A DNA stretch of 64,000 bases from Mycoplasma sp. (GCA_014803855.1 JAAVAX010000003.1:63328-127327), one strand, 5' to 3'; positions 49,694 to 60,937 are shown, counted from the stretch's first letter. Program-made: numbers and translations. Notes: generated by a model not told the origin, from the letters alone.

Positions 49694-50059
49694 GTTAAAG
49701 TCTACTAATATACATTATCACACCAAAATCTGTTCTTCTTAAATGTTCTATTGCTTCTTGTTAAAGTCTACTAATATACATTATCACACCAAAATATAAA
49801 TAAGGTTAATTACCTCTTCTAACCTGTTAAAGTCTACTAATATACATTATCACACCAAAATGAACCTCAAGATCTAAAAACACCAACAGAAGTTAAAGTC
49901 TACTAATATACATTATCACACCAAAATGGCAAGAGGAGGGAATATTGATATATGTTGGTTAAAGTCTACTAATATACATTATCACACCAAAATAACAAGG
50001 AATTGGAATAACCGGGTTAATTTGTTAAAGTCTACTAATATACATTATCACACCAAAAT
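49694..50059 (-). CRISPR. CRISPR array, 6 identical 36-nt repeats and 5 spacers of exactly 30 nt
   Basis: Repeats start at 49694, 49760, 49826, 49892, 49958 and 50024. Read on the plus strand each begins GTTAAAGTCTACTAATATAC and ends CACACCAAAAT; on the minus strand each begins ATTTTGGTGTGATAATG and ends GACTTTAAC. All six are identical, so no degenerate end marks the orientation. Minus-strand transcription is preferred: the array follows csn2 in the type II-A order, the repeat then starts with a TTTTGG-type end, and the tracrRNA read in that sense ends in a terminator. Spacers are about 23-43 percent GC. None obviously matches another part of this window by eye. Confidence 0.97.
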
Positions 50060-50064
50060 GTCAA
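50037..50064 (-). promoter_or_regulatory. Promoter formed across the leader-repeat junction of the array
   Basis: On the minus strand, TTGACA (50064-50059, last base from the repeat) is followed after 16 nt by TATATT inside the first repeat. Transcription would start near the end of that repeat and run into the first spacer. The repeat itself also contains TGTGATAAT, an extended -10. Confidence 0.5.
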
Positions 50065-50090
50065 ATTTTTACAAAAAAGTAATTTTTTTA

Positions 50091-50849
50091 TTAAATACTT
50101 TTTAAATAGAAGTTAATTACTGAACTTTTTTGATCATTTTTATTATCTAAAAAATTATTAATATCTTTTTCTGTAATTGATAAAGATGTTTTTATTTCTA
50201 AAAATGAAATTAATTTCTCAATGTTTATTACATCAAATATTGATGATTCATTGATAAAACAAACCAATTCCATAAGACTACAATTATTAATTATTCCTCT
50301 AATATCAGAACAAATTATTAAAATATTAAAATTATTTAATAGTTTTTTGCATTTTTCATATGTAATATAAGATAAGTTATCAAATATAATTAATTTTTTC
50401 TCATCATATTCAATCTTATTTAAAATATCAAATAAAGCTCCATCTTCAATGTATCCTAAATCAATTAATTCAAAACATGAAGCTATAATTTTTGGAAGAT
50501 CATATTGAATCATTAAAACATCATCAATATTTAATTCTTCATTTATTTCATTAATTATGTTTTTAATTAATTCTTCATTTACTAAACTTTGATCTGCTAT
50601 TTTCTCAATTATCTTTTTATATAAAAAATTAGTTTTAGATAAATTTATAAAATTATCATACTTTGTAAATTCATTAATATAAATCACATTTTTTCATCTT
50701 ATATTTTTATTATCAATTATTAAATATGGTATCTCTTCTGGTGAATTTAATATTTGTTTAATAAATTTTGATGTATATTTTGTTTCAATTACTTTAATTC
50801 CATTAAATTCAATTTCATATCAATTTTTATTGTAATTTACTTTTAACAT
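50091..50849 (-). CDS. csn2: Csn2-like spacer-acquisition protein
   Basis: 252 residues, no P-loop or catalytic motif. Position and pattern fit Csn2, the ring-forming DNA-end protein of type II-A loci: IKVIETKYTSKFIKQIL near the start, a helical middle (EEINEELNIDDVLMIQYDLPKII), and KLIIFDNLSYITYEKCKKLLNNFNILIICSD, which corresponds to the conserved LIFVNLxxYL region. Similarity is weak and the assignment rests largely on context. The ATG follows the cas2 stop without a gap (TAAATG). Only 31 nt separate its stop from the array. Confidence 0.75.
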
Positions 50850-51158
50850 TTATATTTTTATATACCTTTTACTATTGTTATATATCTCATTTATATTTTT
50901 GTGACCCAAGATTACCTCCATATTGGCATATTGTTTCTCTGTAACCGCAATGATTCTTATATTCCCTGATCTAGGAATGTATTTTTTTATTTTTTCAATT
51001 TCTCTTTTTACTTTTGAATTTGAATTAGTGGCCTTAATATAAACTGAAAATTGCATCATGACATAACCATTTTTAACAAGAGCATTGTGAAATAAACGAT
51101 AATCTTTTTTCTCATATTCTTCTTTAGATGGTAAGTCAAAAAATAATATTAATCTCAT
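50850..51158 (-). CDS. cas2: CRISPR-associated endonuclease Cas2
   Basis: 102 residues with the ferredoxin-like Cas2 fold: MRLILFFDLP (catalytic Asp), FHNALVKNGYVMMQFSVYIK, IPRSGNIRIIAVTEKQY. It is the structural partner of Cas1 in the integrase complex. The ATG at 51158 gives the usual Cas2 N-terminus and starts 5 nt after the cas1 stop; an in-frame ATG at 51176 would add six residues and overlap cas1. It abuts csn2 directly. Confidence 0.93.
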   Translation of the reverse strand: MRLILFFDLPSKEEYEKKDYRLFHNALVKNGYVMMQFSVYIKATNSNSKVKREIEKIKKYIPRSGNIRIIAVTEKQYANMEVILGHKNINEIYNNSKRYIKI

Positions 51159-51162
51159 ATAC

Positions 51163-52053
51163 TTAATTTCATTCATACATTGGGAAAACTAATTTAGGTA
51201 AATCTCTTTCAGCAACAATAGCTTCCAGAAATAAATCAATTGCATTATTAATAAATTGTTCTTTACCATCAACAAGAATTCTTTTGTTAAAGCTTTCAAT
51301 TAATTTTTGTTTAGATTTGTATCAAGGATTTTCCATTTTTTCAATTTCAACAATTTTAATTACTTCATAATCAATTATGATTCTAAACACCTCCATTAAA
51401 TCAGATGAAAGCGCAAAATGATTGTGAAAAGATTTGTGAAATATTGATATTCTAGGGTCAAGACCTTTTTTAATAATTGATTTAGAAAAATAACTTCTTA
51501 ATATAGCATATCCATAATTTAAATATTTATTGATTGGATTATCTTCATCTCTTCGATTAAAATCAGTTCCAAATAAAGTGTGCCAATATATTTTAGCTGC
51601 ATGACCTTCTCGATTAGAAATGTCATATTCTTTAACACTTTCTTTTAATTCACTCATTGTAGTTATTGAATCATTATGATATCCAAAGTGAGATAATATT
51701 TCAATTTGATTGTCTATTTTCTTAGATACAATTTTTTGTCATAGATTTGATTTATATTTATGATTTCATTCTAATTGTTTGTTTAAAACTTTTAATGAAT
51801 TATAGTTGCCAATTATTGGTAATAACTGAGCACTTGGTAAATGTTTACCATCACAAATAATTACATTAACATTGTTTTCTGATAATTTATTAATCAATTG
51901 AATTGATAAATTGATTTGAACATTATCAATTAATAAAGTATCAATATCATTGATTGGAATAATTATTTTATCTTGTTCTTTATAAATTACTAGATTATCT
52001 AAAAATAATCTTAATCGTTCAGCATTTTCAATTTCAACTATTTTTCATCCCAT
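51163..52053 (-). CDS. cas1: CRISPR-associated endonuclease Cas1
   Basis: 296 residues, starting MGWKIVEIENAERLRLFLDNLVIY. N-terminal beta domain with DIDTLLIDN and VNVIICDGKHLPSAQLLP. Helical domain with the metal site: Glu in NREGHAAKIYW, His in IFHKSFHNHF and acidic residues in LSSDLMEVFR. It ends PMYEWN, where TGA is Trp. It is a type II Cas1 integrase. It lies downstream of the tracrRNA region and starts an overlapping or adjacent cas1-cas2-csn2 set. Confidence 0.95.
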
Positions 52054-52064
52054 AAATTATTGGT

Positions 52065-52155
52065 AAAAAAAAACTCCCTAAGGAGTGGTTGTGACATTTA
52101 GTCTTGTCTTGACATAATAATGTATATTAGTAGACTTGGAACAATTTTGTTCCAA
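52065..52155 (-). ncRNA. tracrRNA
   Basis: The anti-repeat is 52117-52137: 21 nt exactly complementary to the minus-strand CRISPR repeat. Downstream (lower coordinates) come about 40 nt of possible nexus sequence and a classic terminator: a 5-bp ACTCC/GGAGT stem (52073-52086) with nine Ts. Upstream, TATAAT at 52166-52161 is a good -10. Predicted RNA is about 90 nt. Just 5' of the anti-repeat, and overlapping its first two bases, is a perfect 8-bp hairpin (TTGGAACA/TGTTCCAA, 52136-52155). The RNA lies between cas9 and cas1. Confidence 0.82.
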
Positions 52156-52160
52156 AGTTA

Positions 52161-52166
52161 ATTATA
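52161..52166 (-). promoter_or_regulatory. Candidate -10 box of the tracrRNA
   Basis: TATAAT on the minus strand just after the cas9 stop; no clear -35. Confidence 0.5.
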
Positions 52167-52178
52167 TACTATTAACAA

Positions 52179-55100
52179 TTAATTATTATCAAAATATTCA
52201 TCAAAAGATTTTACATCATAAATATTACCTAATACATCAACCTTGCATAATTTGAATTCATTTACAATTTTTGAAAGAGAAATTTGTCATTGATTTCTTT
52301 GTGGCGCTTCTTTTCAATTTAGTATTTTGTAAGCAATTTCATTTTTACATGATAATGCTTTAATTTCAATTAATTTTTGACTTCAAACTCCCCCAACAAC
52401 ATAATATAAGTCATTATTTTTTATCAAAGTAGTACCTCTCTTTAATTTAATAGCTTTTGTACCTTGATTTATATTAAATTTACTTAAATAATTATTTAAT
52501 TTCTCTTTATCAACCTCCATTTTTCCACCATAACCTTCTGCGCTTTTTTTTCATGTTGAATTTAGTGCATTAATAAATATAACTTCTCATTTATTAATAT
52601 TATTTTTATAAACTCAAAATTCTAATGAATTAACAGAATCTAAAAATGGTATTCTAGGTTTTTTATTTAATTTTTTAGACTTTGTAAATTTAGTGATAAT
52701 TTTACCATCTAAATTGACTTCACTATCTTTGATTTTAACTTCCCTTATTCAATTTATAATTTTTGTAAAATCATTATTAAAGATCGGTATTTTGTCAATA
52801 ATGTCGAAATTAAATTTATCATTATTCATTATTTTCTTTACTCTGCTTTGTACTAATTCAGAATTGATATAAAGATGAAATGGGTTTGTTGAAATTGACA
52901 ATTTTTCTGTTATTATTTTATTGCTATATTCAATATAAATTTTATTCAACTCCTTAAATAATAGAGGCTCATTATCATAGATTAAAAGCTTTGAAATATA
53001 CTTTGGAGATGTTCCAAAATAATTATTTAAATTCTTTACATCATTATTTAATAATTTTAATTTTGTTATCTTAAAAAATTTATTATTTATTTCTCTTGAT
53101 GAATATAATGTTTCATCTGATAATTTCATATTATTTTTTGATAAAATCATTCTTGAAAATTTAATATTTATGTTTTTAATATTGTTGTCTAAATAATTTA
53201 TCATTTGATCTCTAAAATATTTAGCATTCAAAGCTTCTTCTTTTAGAAAATCAGATTTTTCGGCATATCAAACTCCAGTTTCCTTATCTATTCAAACTTC
53301 TGCACCGTTAACATTAGATTTAACAATATTTTCAGATTTTATTTTTAATAAATTTTGTATTTTATGATTTAAACCAAGATATGCTATTATTGAAGCATCA
53401 ATTGCATGATGATTGTATATATCTCTATTTTTAAATATTAATCTTTTGCTAGAATCTTCTTCTTTAAAAAGATTATTTCTTGCAAAGTTAGTTATTGCCC
53501 CATTAACTGGTGAAATAATAATTTTAGAATTTTTTCATTCATTACTTTGTTTAAAAAATAATTTTAACTGATTAGAAATTTCTCTTGAAATATATCTTGT
53601 ATCATTTAATTGGCGTTCAACAAATCCTTTTAATTCAGAAAAAGGATCTTTTTTATATAATAAATAGTTATCTAATTTATTTTGAAATTTAGATTTTAAT
53701 TTTTTATCTGGCATGTCATTAAGATATCTTTTACATCTATCTTCATATTCTTTATATTCACCAATAGAGCTTAGTCATTGATATGGAGTTTTATCTCCCT
53801 TTTTCTCATTATTAATCGCTTTTGTTAAAACTTTATTTTGCATCGAATCATTAAATGAGATTGATATTGGTAAGACATGATCGATATGATAACTATTTGG
53901 ATTAGATAATAAATGTTTAAGATCTATTAGTTCTCCATCATAAATATCTTCCTTACATTGTTGATCTCACAATAAAAATTTAAGTCTGTTTTCGCCTTTT
54001 TTAATATCCTCCTCAGAAATACCATGAAATTTTAATCTCTCTTCTAAATGTTTTTTGTTTTTATTTAATTCTCTAGTTATTTTGTCTGCCTCTTCCTTAG
54101 AATTTAATTCACGTGCCAATTCAATAATAATATGAGACAATTCATAATTTTTACTATATTGTTTTAAAATACCATTTAACACTTTTATAGTTTGATTAAA
54201 AGTTCTTTTTACAGTTAAAGGCATTATCTCATCTTTAAAGAAGTTTTCTGGAAAATATTTAAATTTACTAAATTTATCTATTTGATTATTTTTGAATGTA
54301 TCACTCTCAGTAAAATAAACCATTTGATTTTTGCCATTTGAATCATTTGAACTTAAAGAAAATTTAATAAAATCAATTTGAGCTTTTGACGACAATGAAG
54401 ATGTGCCAGAATTATATATTTTTAATGCAGCTAGTTTTTCAATTTGCTCATCATCTAAATTAATATTTAATTCAGTTCTATTTTCTTTTAAGTTATGATT
54501 TCTTTCATTGAAATTTTGATACCTCACACCTTGTTGATAAATATTATCAATAAATTTTAAATCATCTAAATTCCCTAGATCAATAGATTTATTTATATTA
54601 TTTTCTGCTATCCATTTTAATAACGCTTTTGTTGATTTAAGTTCCTCAATAACAAATTTATCTTTAGTATCTTTTTTTAGTCCTGAAACAATATTTTCTT
54701 TTTTATATCCAATTGATTTAGTAATTTTATCCAAAGTTAATTTATCATATGGCAATGATAATATTTTCTTTCTTTCTTCTAATGTTAAAAATCTTGGTTC
54801 TGAATCACCTTTATCATTATTATCATCATTGTTCATTATTTTCATGTTTGCTAAATCATTTAATAAATTAAAAATTTCAGTAATAGGTGATCTTTTATAA
54901 TTTCTAACCTCATTAGGATAATAGGTACACTTACCTATTTTTAGATCTCAAAGGTTAGAATTATTTCCCTGTCATACTAAATTTCCAAATTCATCTTTTT
55001 TAAATCTTCCATACTCAGTTGGGCTATTTTCTGAACCAGGCCCCTCGGAATAATGTCTGTGTCTTTCAAATAATTTAATATATTGACTAATAAAGTTATC

Positions 55101-55742
55101 ATCTATTAGATGTTTTTGATTAGAAAGTATTTTTATAATTTCTTTTTTAAAATTATCATTACTTATCAAGTAATTTCCAGTATTACCAATTATTTTTCCT
55201 GTTACTTTAAATCAATTGTATTGATTTTGACATGGATATAAATTCGAATCATAAATATTGTTATTAGGTTTTTTTGATTTTTCCTTTTCTTCTTCCTCTT
55301 CAGATAAATCAATAGTGTTTAAACTACCTCTATGTTTTATGTAACTATGTAATATTAGAACTAATTCATGTTTTGATAACTCAGATTCTAAACCCTTAAT
55401 TTTTATTTCAACAGGTAACTTATAACATTCTTCATTAGAATCATAAATAGGTTTTGTGATGTGAGTTTTAAATTCATCTTCATCTTTTACAATGTTGAAT
55501 TTTTTAAGTAATTTATATAGATCATGTTTTCTAACTTTTAATCTATTAATTCTTCTACGTCTACCACGAGCAACTCTCCTACTTTCATTATTATTATCGG
55601 AGCTAGCTGGATCATCAAATAATCTTACTCCCATATCTAATATTTTTAATCTTTCATTAGGATTTTTATCATCTATTTTAATAACAGATCATCCAACACT
55701 GGTGGTCCCTAAATCAAAACCAATTGCTATTTTTTCTTTCAT
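52179..55742 (-). CDS. cas9: CRISPR-associated endonuclease Cas9 (1187 residues)
   Basis: RNA-guided DNA nuclease. RuvC-I is IAIGFDLGTTSVGWS with Asp10. The arginine-rich bridge helix is ESRRVARGRRRRINRLKVRK (about residues 52-71). RuvC-II is HIIIELAREL near residue 537. The HNH active site YHIDHVLPIS lies near residue 617, with NNEKKGDKTPYQW. RuvC-III is HHAIDASIIA near residue 777. All catalytic residues are present and the frame is intact apart from TGA Trp codons. The size lies between typical II-C (about 1050) and II-A (about 1350) enzymes. The start has AAGAGG about 8 nt upstream. It is the first gene of the locus; tracrRNA and cas1 follow. Confidence 0.96.
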
Positions 55743-55778
55743 ACATCAACCTCTTTTATCTAATTAAATAAATGATAT

Positions 55779-55804
55779 AAAAAAACTGGTTTTAACCTAA
55801 ACCA
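55779..55804 (-). terminator. Terminator overlapping the deoB stop
   Basis: A 6-bp stem (TGGTTT/AAACCA) with a 6-nt loop, followed on the minus strand by GTTTTTTT. It separates deoB from cas9. Confidence 0.7.
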
Positions 55805-56981
55805 ATTCATCAAAAATATCATCCCCTGTTTTAACCAAATCAATGTCAAAATTTCTTGCAATAATATTACCTAAAGTACCTAAACCATTAAAGTCATTAA
55901 GTTTTCTAGGATTTTTAAATGATTTTGAAAAAATTGTTGCTGGTAAAGCTTCTCTTGTGTGATTATAACCAGGAAATGTTGGATCATTACCATGATCTGA
56001 TGTAATGATTAAAAGATCATCTTCTTTTAAAGCGTTAATTAATTTAGCTAATTTTATATCAAATAAATTAATATTGGTGGCATATCCCTCAACATCTCTA
56101 CGGTGACCATAGTGAGAATCAAATTGAACTAGATTTGTAAAAATAAATTCTTTTGAAGTATTTTCTAATGCTAAATCAATAGTGATATCCATCCCATCAG
56201 CATCTCCTTCTGAAGGATAATGTTGATCAATGCCTATTCCTGAAAAAATATCATTAATTTTACCAACTGAAATTACTTTAATTCCTTTATTTTGTAATTC
56301 ATTCAAGATTGTATCATGAGGTGGAACTACTGAATAATCATGTCTATTAAATGTCCTAGTATAATTACCTGGTTTTCCAATATAAGGACGAGCAATTATT
56401 CGACCAACATTTCATTCCGGTTTAGATGAACAAATTTCTCTAGCTTTTTCGGCATAACGATATAGATTATCTAAACCCATATATTTTTCATGACCGCATA
56501 TTTGTAATACACTATCAGCCGATGTATAAACAATAATAGAATTTTCATTAATTTCTTTATCAGCTAATTCATTAATAATGTCAGTTCCACTTGCTGATTT
56601 ATTACCTACAATTTTTCTTCCATTAAAAGCTTTTTCCAATTCTTTAATTAAATCTCCAGGAAATCCAGTTTCAGTAAATGTAGGAAATGGATGTTCAGTG
56701 TATACTCCCATCATTTCTCAATGTCCAGTTAAAGTATCTTTACCATTTGATAATTCATTGATTTTAGCTGTATAGGCTATTTGATTTTTTATTTTCCCAG
56801 GGTTCATAATTCGAGCAATTGATGTAATTCCTAGTTTTTTTCATGTTGGTATTTCTAGTAATCCAGTTTCAGATACATGTAATAATGTATTAGCACCTTG
56901 ATCACCAAAAGATTTTTGTTTTTTATCAGGGCCAATTCCTAATGAATCAGTAACAATCATAAATATTCTATTAAATTTCAT
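55797..56981 (-). CDS. deoB: Phosphopentomutase
   Basis: 394 residues of the alkaline-phosphatase superfamily. Metal-site motifs: [12 protein letters not shown] at the N-terminus, DTLTGHWEMMG (the phosphorylated Thr in the loop), [16 protein letters not shown], and [19 protein letters not shown]. The last motif, with HTRE, separates DeoB from cofactor-independent phosphoglycerate mutase. It interconverts ribose/deoxyribose 1- and 5-phosphates in nucleoside breakdown. It has its own terminator before cas9. Confidence 0.95.
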
Positions 56982-57144
56982 AAACTTCCATATCCTTATA
57001 TATCCAAATTATATTATAAAAGTAGAACTAGTTGATGTGAGATGTTAATAAATCACTGATATTTTTTGAAAAAAAATAAAAAAAAGTAATTATTGAAATT
57101 ACTTTAATTGATATTTATAGATCTGGTATTTTTTCAAAAATATA

Positions 57145-57221
57145 TGGTGCGAACGAATGGACTTGAACCATCGACCTCACGATTATCAGTCGTGTGCTCT
57201 AACCAGCTGAGCTACGCTCGC
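57145..57221 (-). tRNA. tRNA-Ile (GAT anticodon)
   Basis: 77 nt including an encoded CCA end. Acceptor stem GCGAGCG pairs with CGTTCGC, D-loop AGCTCAGCTGGTTAGAGC, anticodon arm CACGACTGATAATCGTG with GAT, and T-arm GGTTCAAGTCC. Confidence 0.96.
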
Positions 57222-57291
57222 ATATAAATGTATTAATAATTAAAATATATAACAAATTTTATTATCAATACATAGAAAAGATTGAAATTTA

Positions 57292-57684
57292 TTAACGTTT
57301 TGAGAATTGACGTGCACGTCTAGCTTTTCTAAGACCTGGTTTTTTACGTTCTTTAACTCTAGCGTCTCTAGTAAGCATTTTTTGTTTTTTTAATTTTGGT
57401 TTGTAATCATCAGCAACTTTAATTAAAGCTCTTGCAATACCTAGACGAATAGCTCCAGCTTGTCCTGATAAACCACCACCTGAAACATTAACATTAATAT
57501 CTCATTGATTTAATTGTTCTAGAATTTCAATTGGTTGTAATGAATCTTTTATTAAAATATCTGATTTTAAATATTGTTTTGCATCAATTTTATTGATTAA
57601 AAATTTTCCTGTACCTTTTTGAATTGTTACACGTGCTGAAGAAGATTTTCTTCTTCCTAATCCATGAAATTTTACATCTGCCAT
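57292..57684 (-). CDS. rpsI: 30S ribosomal protein uS9
   Basis: 130 residues. [14 protein letters not shown] start, [23 protein letters not shown] core and the basic C-terminus [17 protein letters not shown] that reaches the decoding site. The ATG comes 2 nt after the rplM stop, with TTAGAGG inside the rplM end as ribosome binding site. One TGA Trp (NQWDIN). Confidence 0.96.
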
Positions 57685-57686
57685 AA

Positions 57687-58121
57687 TTATTTAACCTCTA
57701 ATTTTTCTGGTTTTTGTGCTTCATGTTTATGTTCACTACCAGCATATACATATAAATTTTTAAATTGTTTTGCACCTAATTTAGTATGTGGAATCATTCC
57801 TTTAACTGCTTTTTCAATTATTGCAATAGGTCTTTTAGCTCTTAATTCCGCAGGTGTAGTAATTTTCAATCCACCAGGATATCCTGAATGATGGTAGTAC
57901 AATTTATTTTCTTCTTTATTAGCAGTAAGAACTACTTTATCAGCATTAATAACAATAATATTGTCTCCCATATCAACATTAGGAGTAAAAGTAGGTTTAT
58001 TTTTACCACGTAAATATGAAGCGCATATTGTTGCTAATCTACCTAAAACTTGACCTTCAGCATCTATTATGTATCACTTTTTATCAACTTTTTTATGTGT
58101 AACAATAGTTGTTTGTCTCAT
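57687..58121 (-). CDS. rplM: 50S ribosomal protein uL13
   Basis: 144 residues. [27 protein letters not shown] start, [26 protein letters not shown], and [24 protein letters not shown]. It is an early-assembling 23S rRNA-binding protein. First gene of the conserved rplM-rpsI operon. AAGGGATCATCTT lies just before the ATG. Confidence 0.96.
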
Positions 58122-58277
58122 GTAAGATGATCCCTTCTATTTTTTTAATTAATTTTTTAGTATATAACTTTTGTCCTCTTAATTTAAAATACGCATACTT
58201 ATTATAACAAAAAAATTAAATTAAATATAAGTTATATTTATAAAATTATAAAATTTAAAAATTTAGTTCATTAATCG

Positions 58278-60611
58278 CTATATTCCATTTGGAAATAATT
58301 TTGTTTTATAGTTATTACCATATAGTTTTTTCAAATTATCTTTATAAGATATTTTTTGATTTGGAAAACCACCTTTAATTAAGTCATATCCTTCTAGATT
58401 ATATGAACCAAATTTATTTTGATAACTAAACCCTTCACAATAAAGAGCTTGAGCAAGACCAACCGCTGCTCTTGGATCTGCTGCAAAATAAATTCCAACT
58501 GTATAACCATCTGAATCCATTAACATTGATCCTGAAGAACCTTCACCTAGGTTACTATAATCAATTCCATATGTTAGACCTCATGAGTTATATCATGTTC
58601 TTAATTGATATGCTTGGCGATAGTCATAACCAAAGAATGAAAGACCTAGTGCTGCATCAAACATTCCTTTTCGATTATTAAAAGTGTTGTAGTAATTACT
58701 TGTAGCTAAATTAGAAAACAAATTATTAGCTACTATTGGATTGTTATTATCATCAGCTGCTCTGTTTGTATATAAGTCTACATTTCTATAATAAGTATGA
58801 CCTGTTTTTGCATCAGGAAAACCAACAATTGAATATCCATTTTCTTTCTTTAAATTATAATCTTGTAATATTGACTTTTCACGATATTTAAAATGTCTAC
58901 TAGTATCATTTACATAATCTTGAGTAAAAGTTTTAGCATCTTGGCTACTTTCAAAAGTGACTTCTATCACAGCAAAATCAATATATTCTTCACTATTTTG
59001 TCATTTACCATCATTTGTAAAAGAAGAAGGAGTAGTAGTTAAATAATCATTACCAATAAAAATTGTTTTAAGATTCTGAGATGGAATACGGATTTCTTGT
59101 CATAAATTATAATTATTATTAGCAACTTCTTGACCTAATTGAAGTATTTCAGTTTTAACTCTTTTTAAAATAAGTCATTTAGTGTTATAAAATTCAGAAT
59201 CTTCTAATTCATATCTTTCAGGACTAATAGTATCATTAGGAACTTTTAAATTTTGAATAACATGAGAGTTGGTTGCAAAATATCAAGTTGTTGGATAAGA
59301 ATCATCATCAGTTAATTTATAATCAAGAATTCAACCTGTACCTAAAGCGGCTCCTCCTGAATAATCAACAAAACCTAATGAAAAAGTGTTTTTTAATTGC
59401 TTCATTTCAGTTTCATTATAAATTTTGCCTTTAATACTTTTTGCATATTCAGGAACTCCATCAGATGGAGTAGTTTTTGCAGGTCCATTTGTTAAAATAA
59501 CACTATTTTTTCCAGTTCCGCCACCTGGTCTAGCCAAATCATAAGCTCCACCAGTATAAGGATCTGCTATATTATTTTTTAGATAATTATCTTCAACTTT
59601 TTCTTCTTCTTTATTATTTATAAAATTAAATTTAAGATCAAAGTTTTTTGTAAAGTTTTTATTATTATCAACTGGTTCTCCTTCTTTATAAACTCTAATA
59701 TTGAATGAAATTTTATTGCTTCCAGCAGCTGTGTCTTTAAAAATGAAATTACATTTATATTGAAAATTTTTATCATCAAAATTTAGACCAATAAGTTTAG
59801 AAAATAAATTATCAATGTTGATATTTTGTAATTCAGATAATGTCAAATCCGGATTAATTAATCTAGGATTTAATTCATTATTTAATCTTTGCACTTCAGA
59901 CTGAACATCATTTGATGGAGTAGAAGGAGTTGTTGTGTTATTTTTAATTTGAAAATTAAGAGAAATGTTATTAGTAGAAGCAGCTACAGTTTCATGATTG
60001 ATATTTGTTAGTTTTAATTGAAAAATAAATTGCTTATTAGTAGTATCTTTGTTAAAAGATATTACATCATATTTATAATTATTATTTTTACTAAATGAAA
60101 TATATTCAATGAAATTGTTAGCATTAATCTTATCTAAATCGCTTTGTTCAAATGTATCAGTATGTAATTTAATAGAATTATTTTTATTTAGTTGTTCTAT
60201 TTCTTTTTGAATCTCAACTTCTTCTAGAATTTCATATTTAAGAACAAATTCTTTTGATTCATAAATTTTAATATTTTCTAAATCTTTTTCTCTAATTGCT
60301 ATATTAAATTTAAATTGGTTATTTGAATAACTAAAGTTAACAACATTATAAATAAATTTATTATTTAAATTAATGTTATCAACTGTGGTTTCTAAAAAAT
60401 TAGATTGATCATTTTTTAAAGCATCTAATTGATCAATACTTATTAAAGAATTATTTTTTAGTTTTAGATTTAAACTATTTATTCTTGTTAATTCTTCATT
60501 AATAGTGACATTATTATTTGAATTAGAATTACAAGAAAAAATAATCAATGGAGTGGCTAGTGTAACAGGTATGGCAGTAAATAATATTTTTTTCTTTTTT
60601 GTCTTTTTCAT
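58278..60611 (-). CDS. DUF31/MIP-type serine-protease lipoprotein, copy 2
   Basis: 777 residues, same architecture as copy 1: lipobox PLIIFSC near residue 27, three EL-RINSLNL/EIEQLN/EVQRLN-type Lipoprotein_17 modules, a short TTTPSTPS linker, then the DUF31 protease with His in ATNSHVIQNL, Asp in EYIDFAVIEV and Ser in GSSGSMLMDSDG. The protease half is nearly identical to copy 1 over long stretches, even at DNA level (58495-58680 against 47479-47664), while the N-terminal modules differ strongly. It has an AAGGA ribosome binding site and a TATAAA box about 35 nt upstream. Likely host-immunoglobulin or other surface-protein cleavage. Confidence 0.87.
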
Positions 60612-60937
60612 TGTTATTTTTTCCTTATTTAAATACTTTAAATTTTATAACGCATTTTAGAATTAAAATTTTAAATATTGAGAAAAATGTTCTTGTTAAT
60701 AATTAATTTAATATCAAAAAATAAAAAAATGAATCTTATTTATTAATGAATATCAATAATATCAATTATTATTCCTAAAAATAACTTTTTTTATTTTGTC
60801 TTTATTTCTAGTGATTTTAACTTTATATTTTTTATGATGTAATCATAATTAAATATTGTGTAAAATTACAAATTGTAAATAAAAATAATTGATAAGGGTG
60901 AGAGTAAATATTATTTACAAAAAATAAAATATAGCTT
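60612..60937. other. 326-nt divergent intergenic region
   Basis: No gene seen. It carries the promoter region of the copy 2 protease (minus) and of the ABC transporter pair (plus). A 15-bp palindrome (GTAAATA-T-TATTTAC, 60904-60918) lies 19 nt before the ABC start and could be an operator; TAAAAT at 60862-60867 is a possible -10. Confidence 0.5.

Noticed and set aside
49730..50023. Self-targeting spacers
   Set aside because: By eye none of the five spacers matches another part of this window; a genome-wide search was not possible.
49694..50059. Array transcribed on the plus strand with plus-strand tracrRNA
   Set aside because: The repeat ends also resemble GTT...AAT of type II-C, and a hairpin follows the anti-repeat on the plus strand. 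But no T run follows there, whereas the minus strand has a strong terminator, and the II-A gene order favours minus. Not fully excluded.
55797..56981. Cofactor-independent phosphoglycerate mutase
   Set aside because: Same superfamily, but the [11 protein letters not shown] and GYNHTRE motifs and the length of 394 are those of phosphopentomutase.
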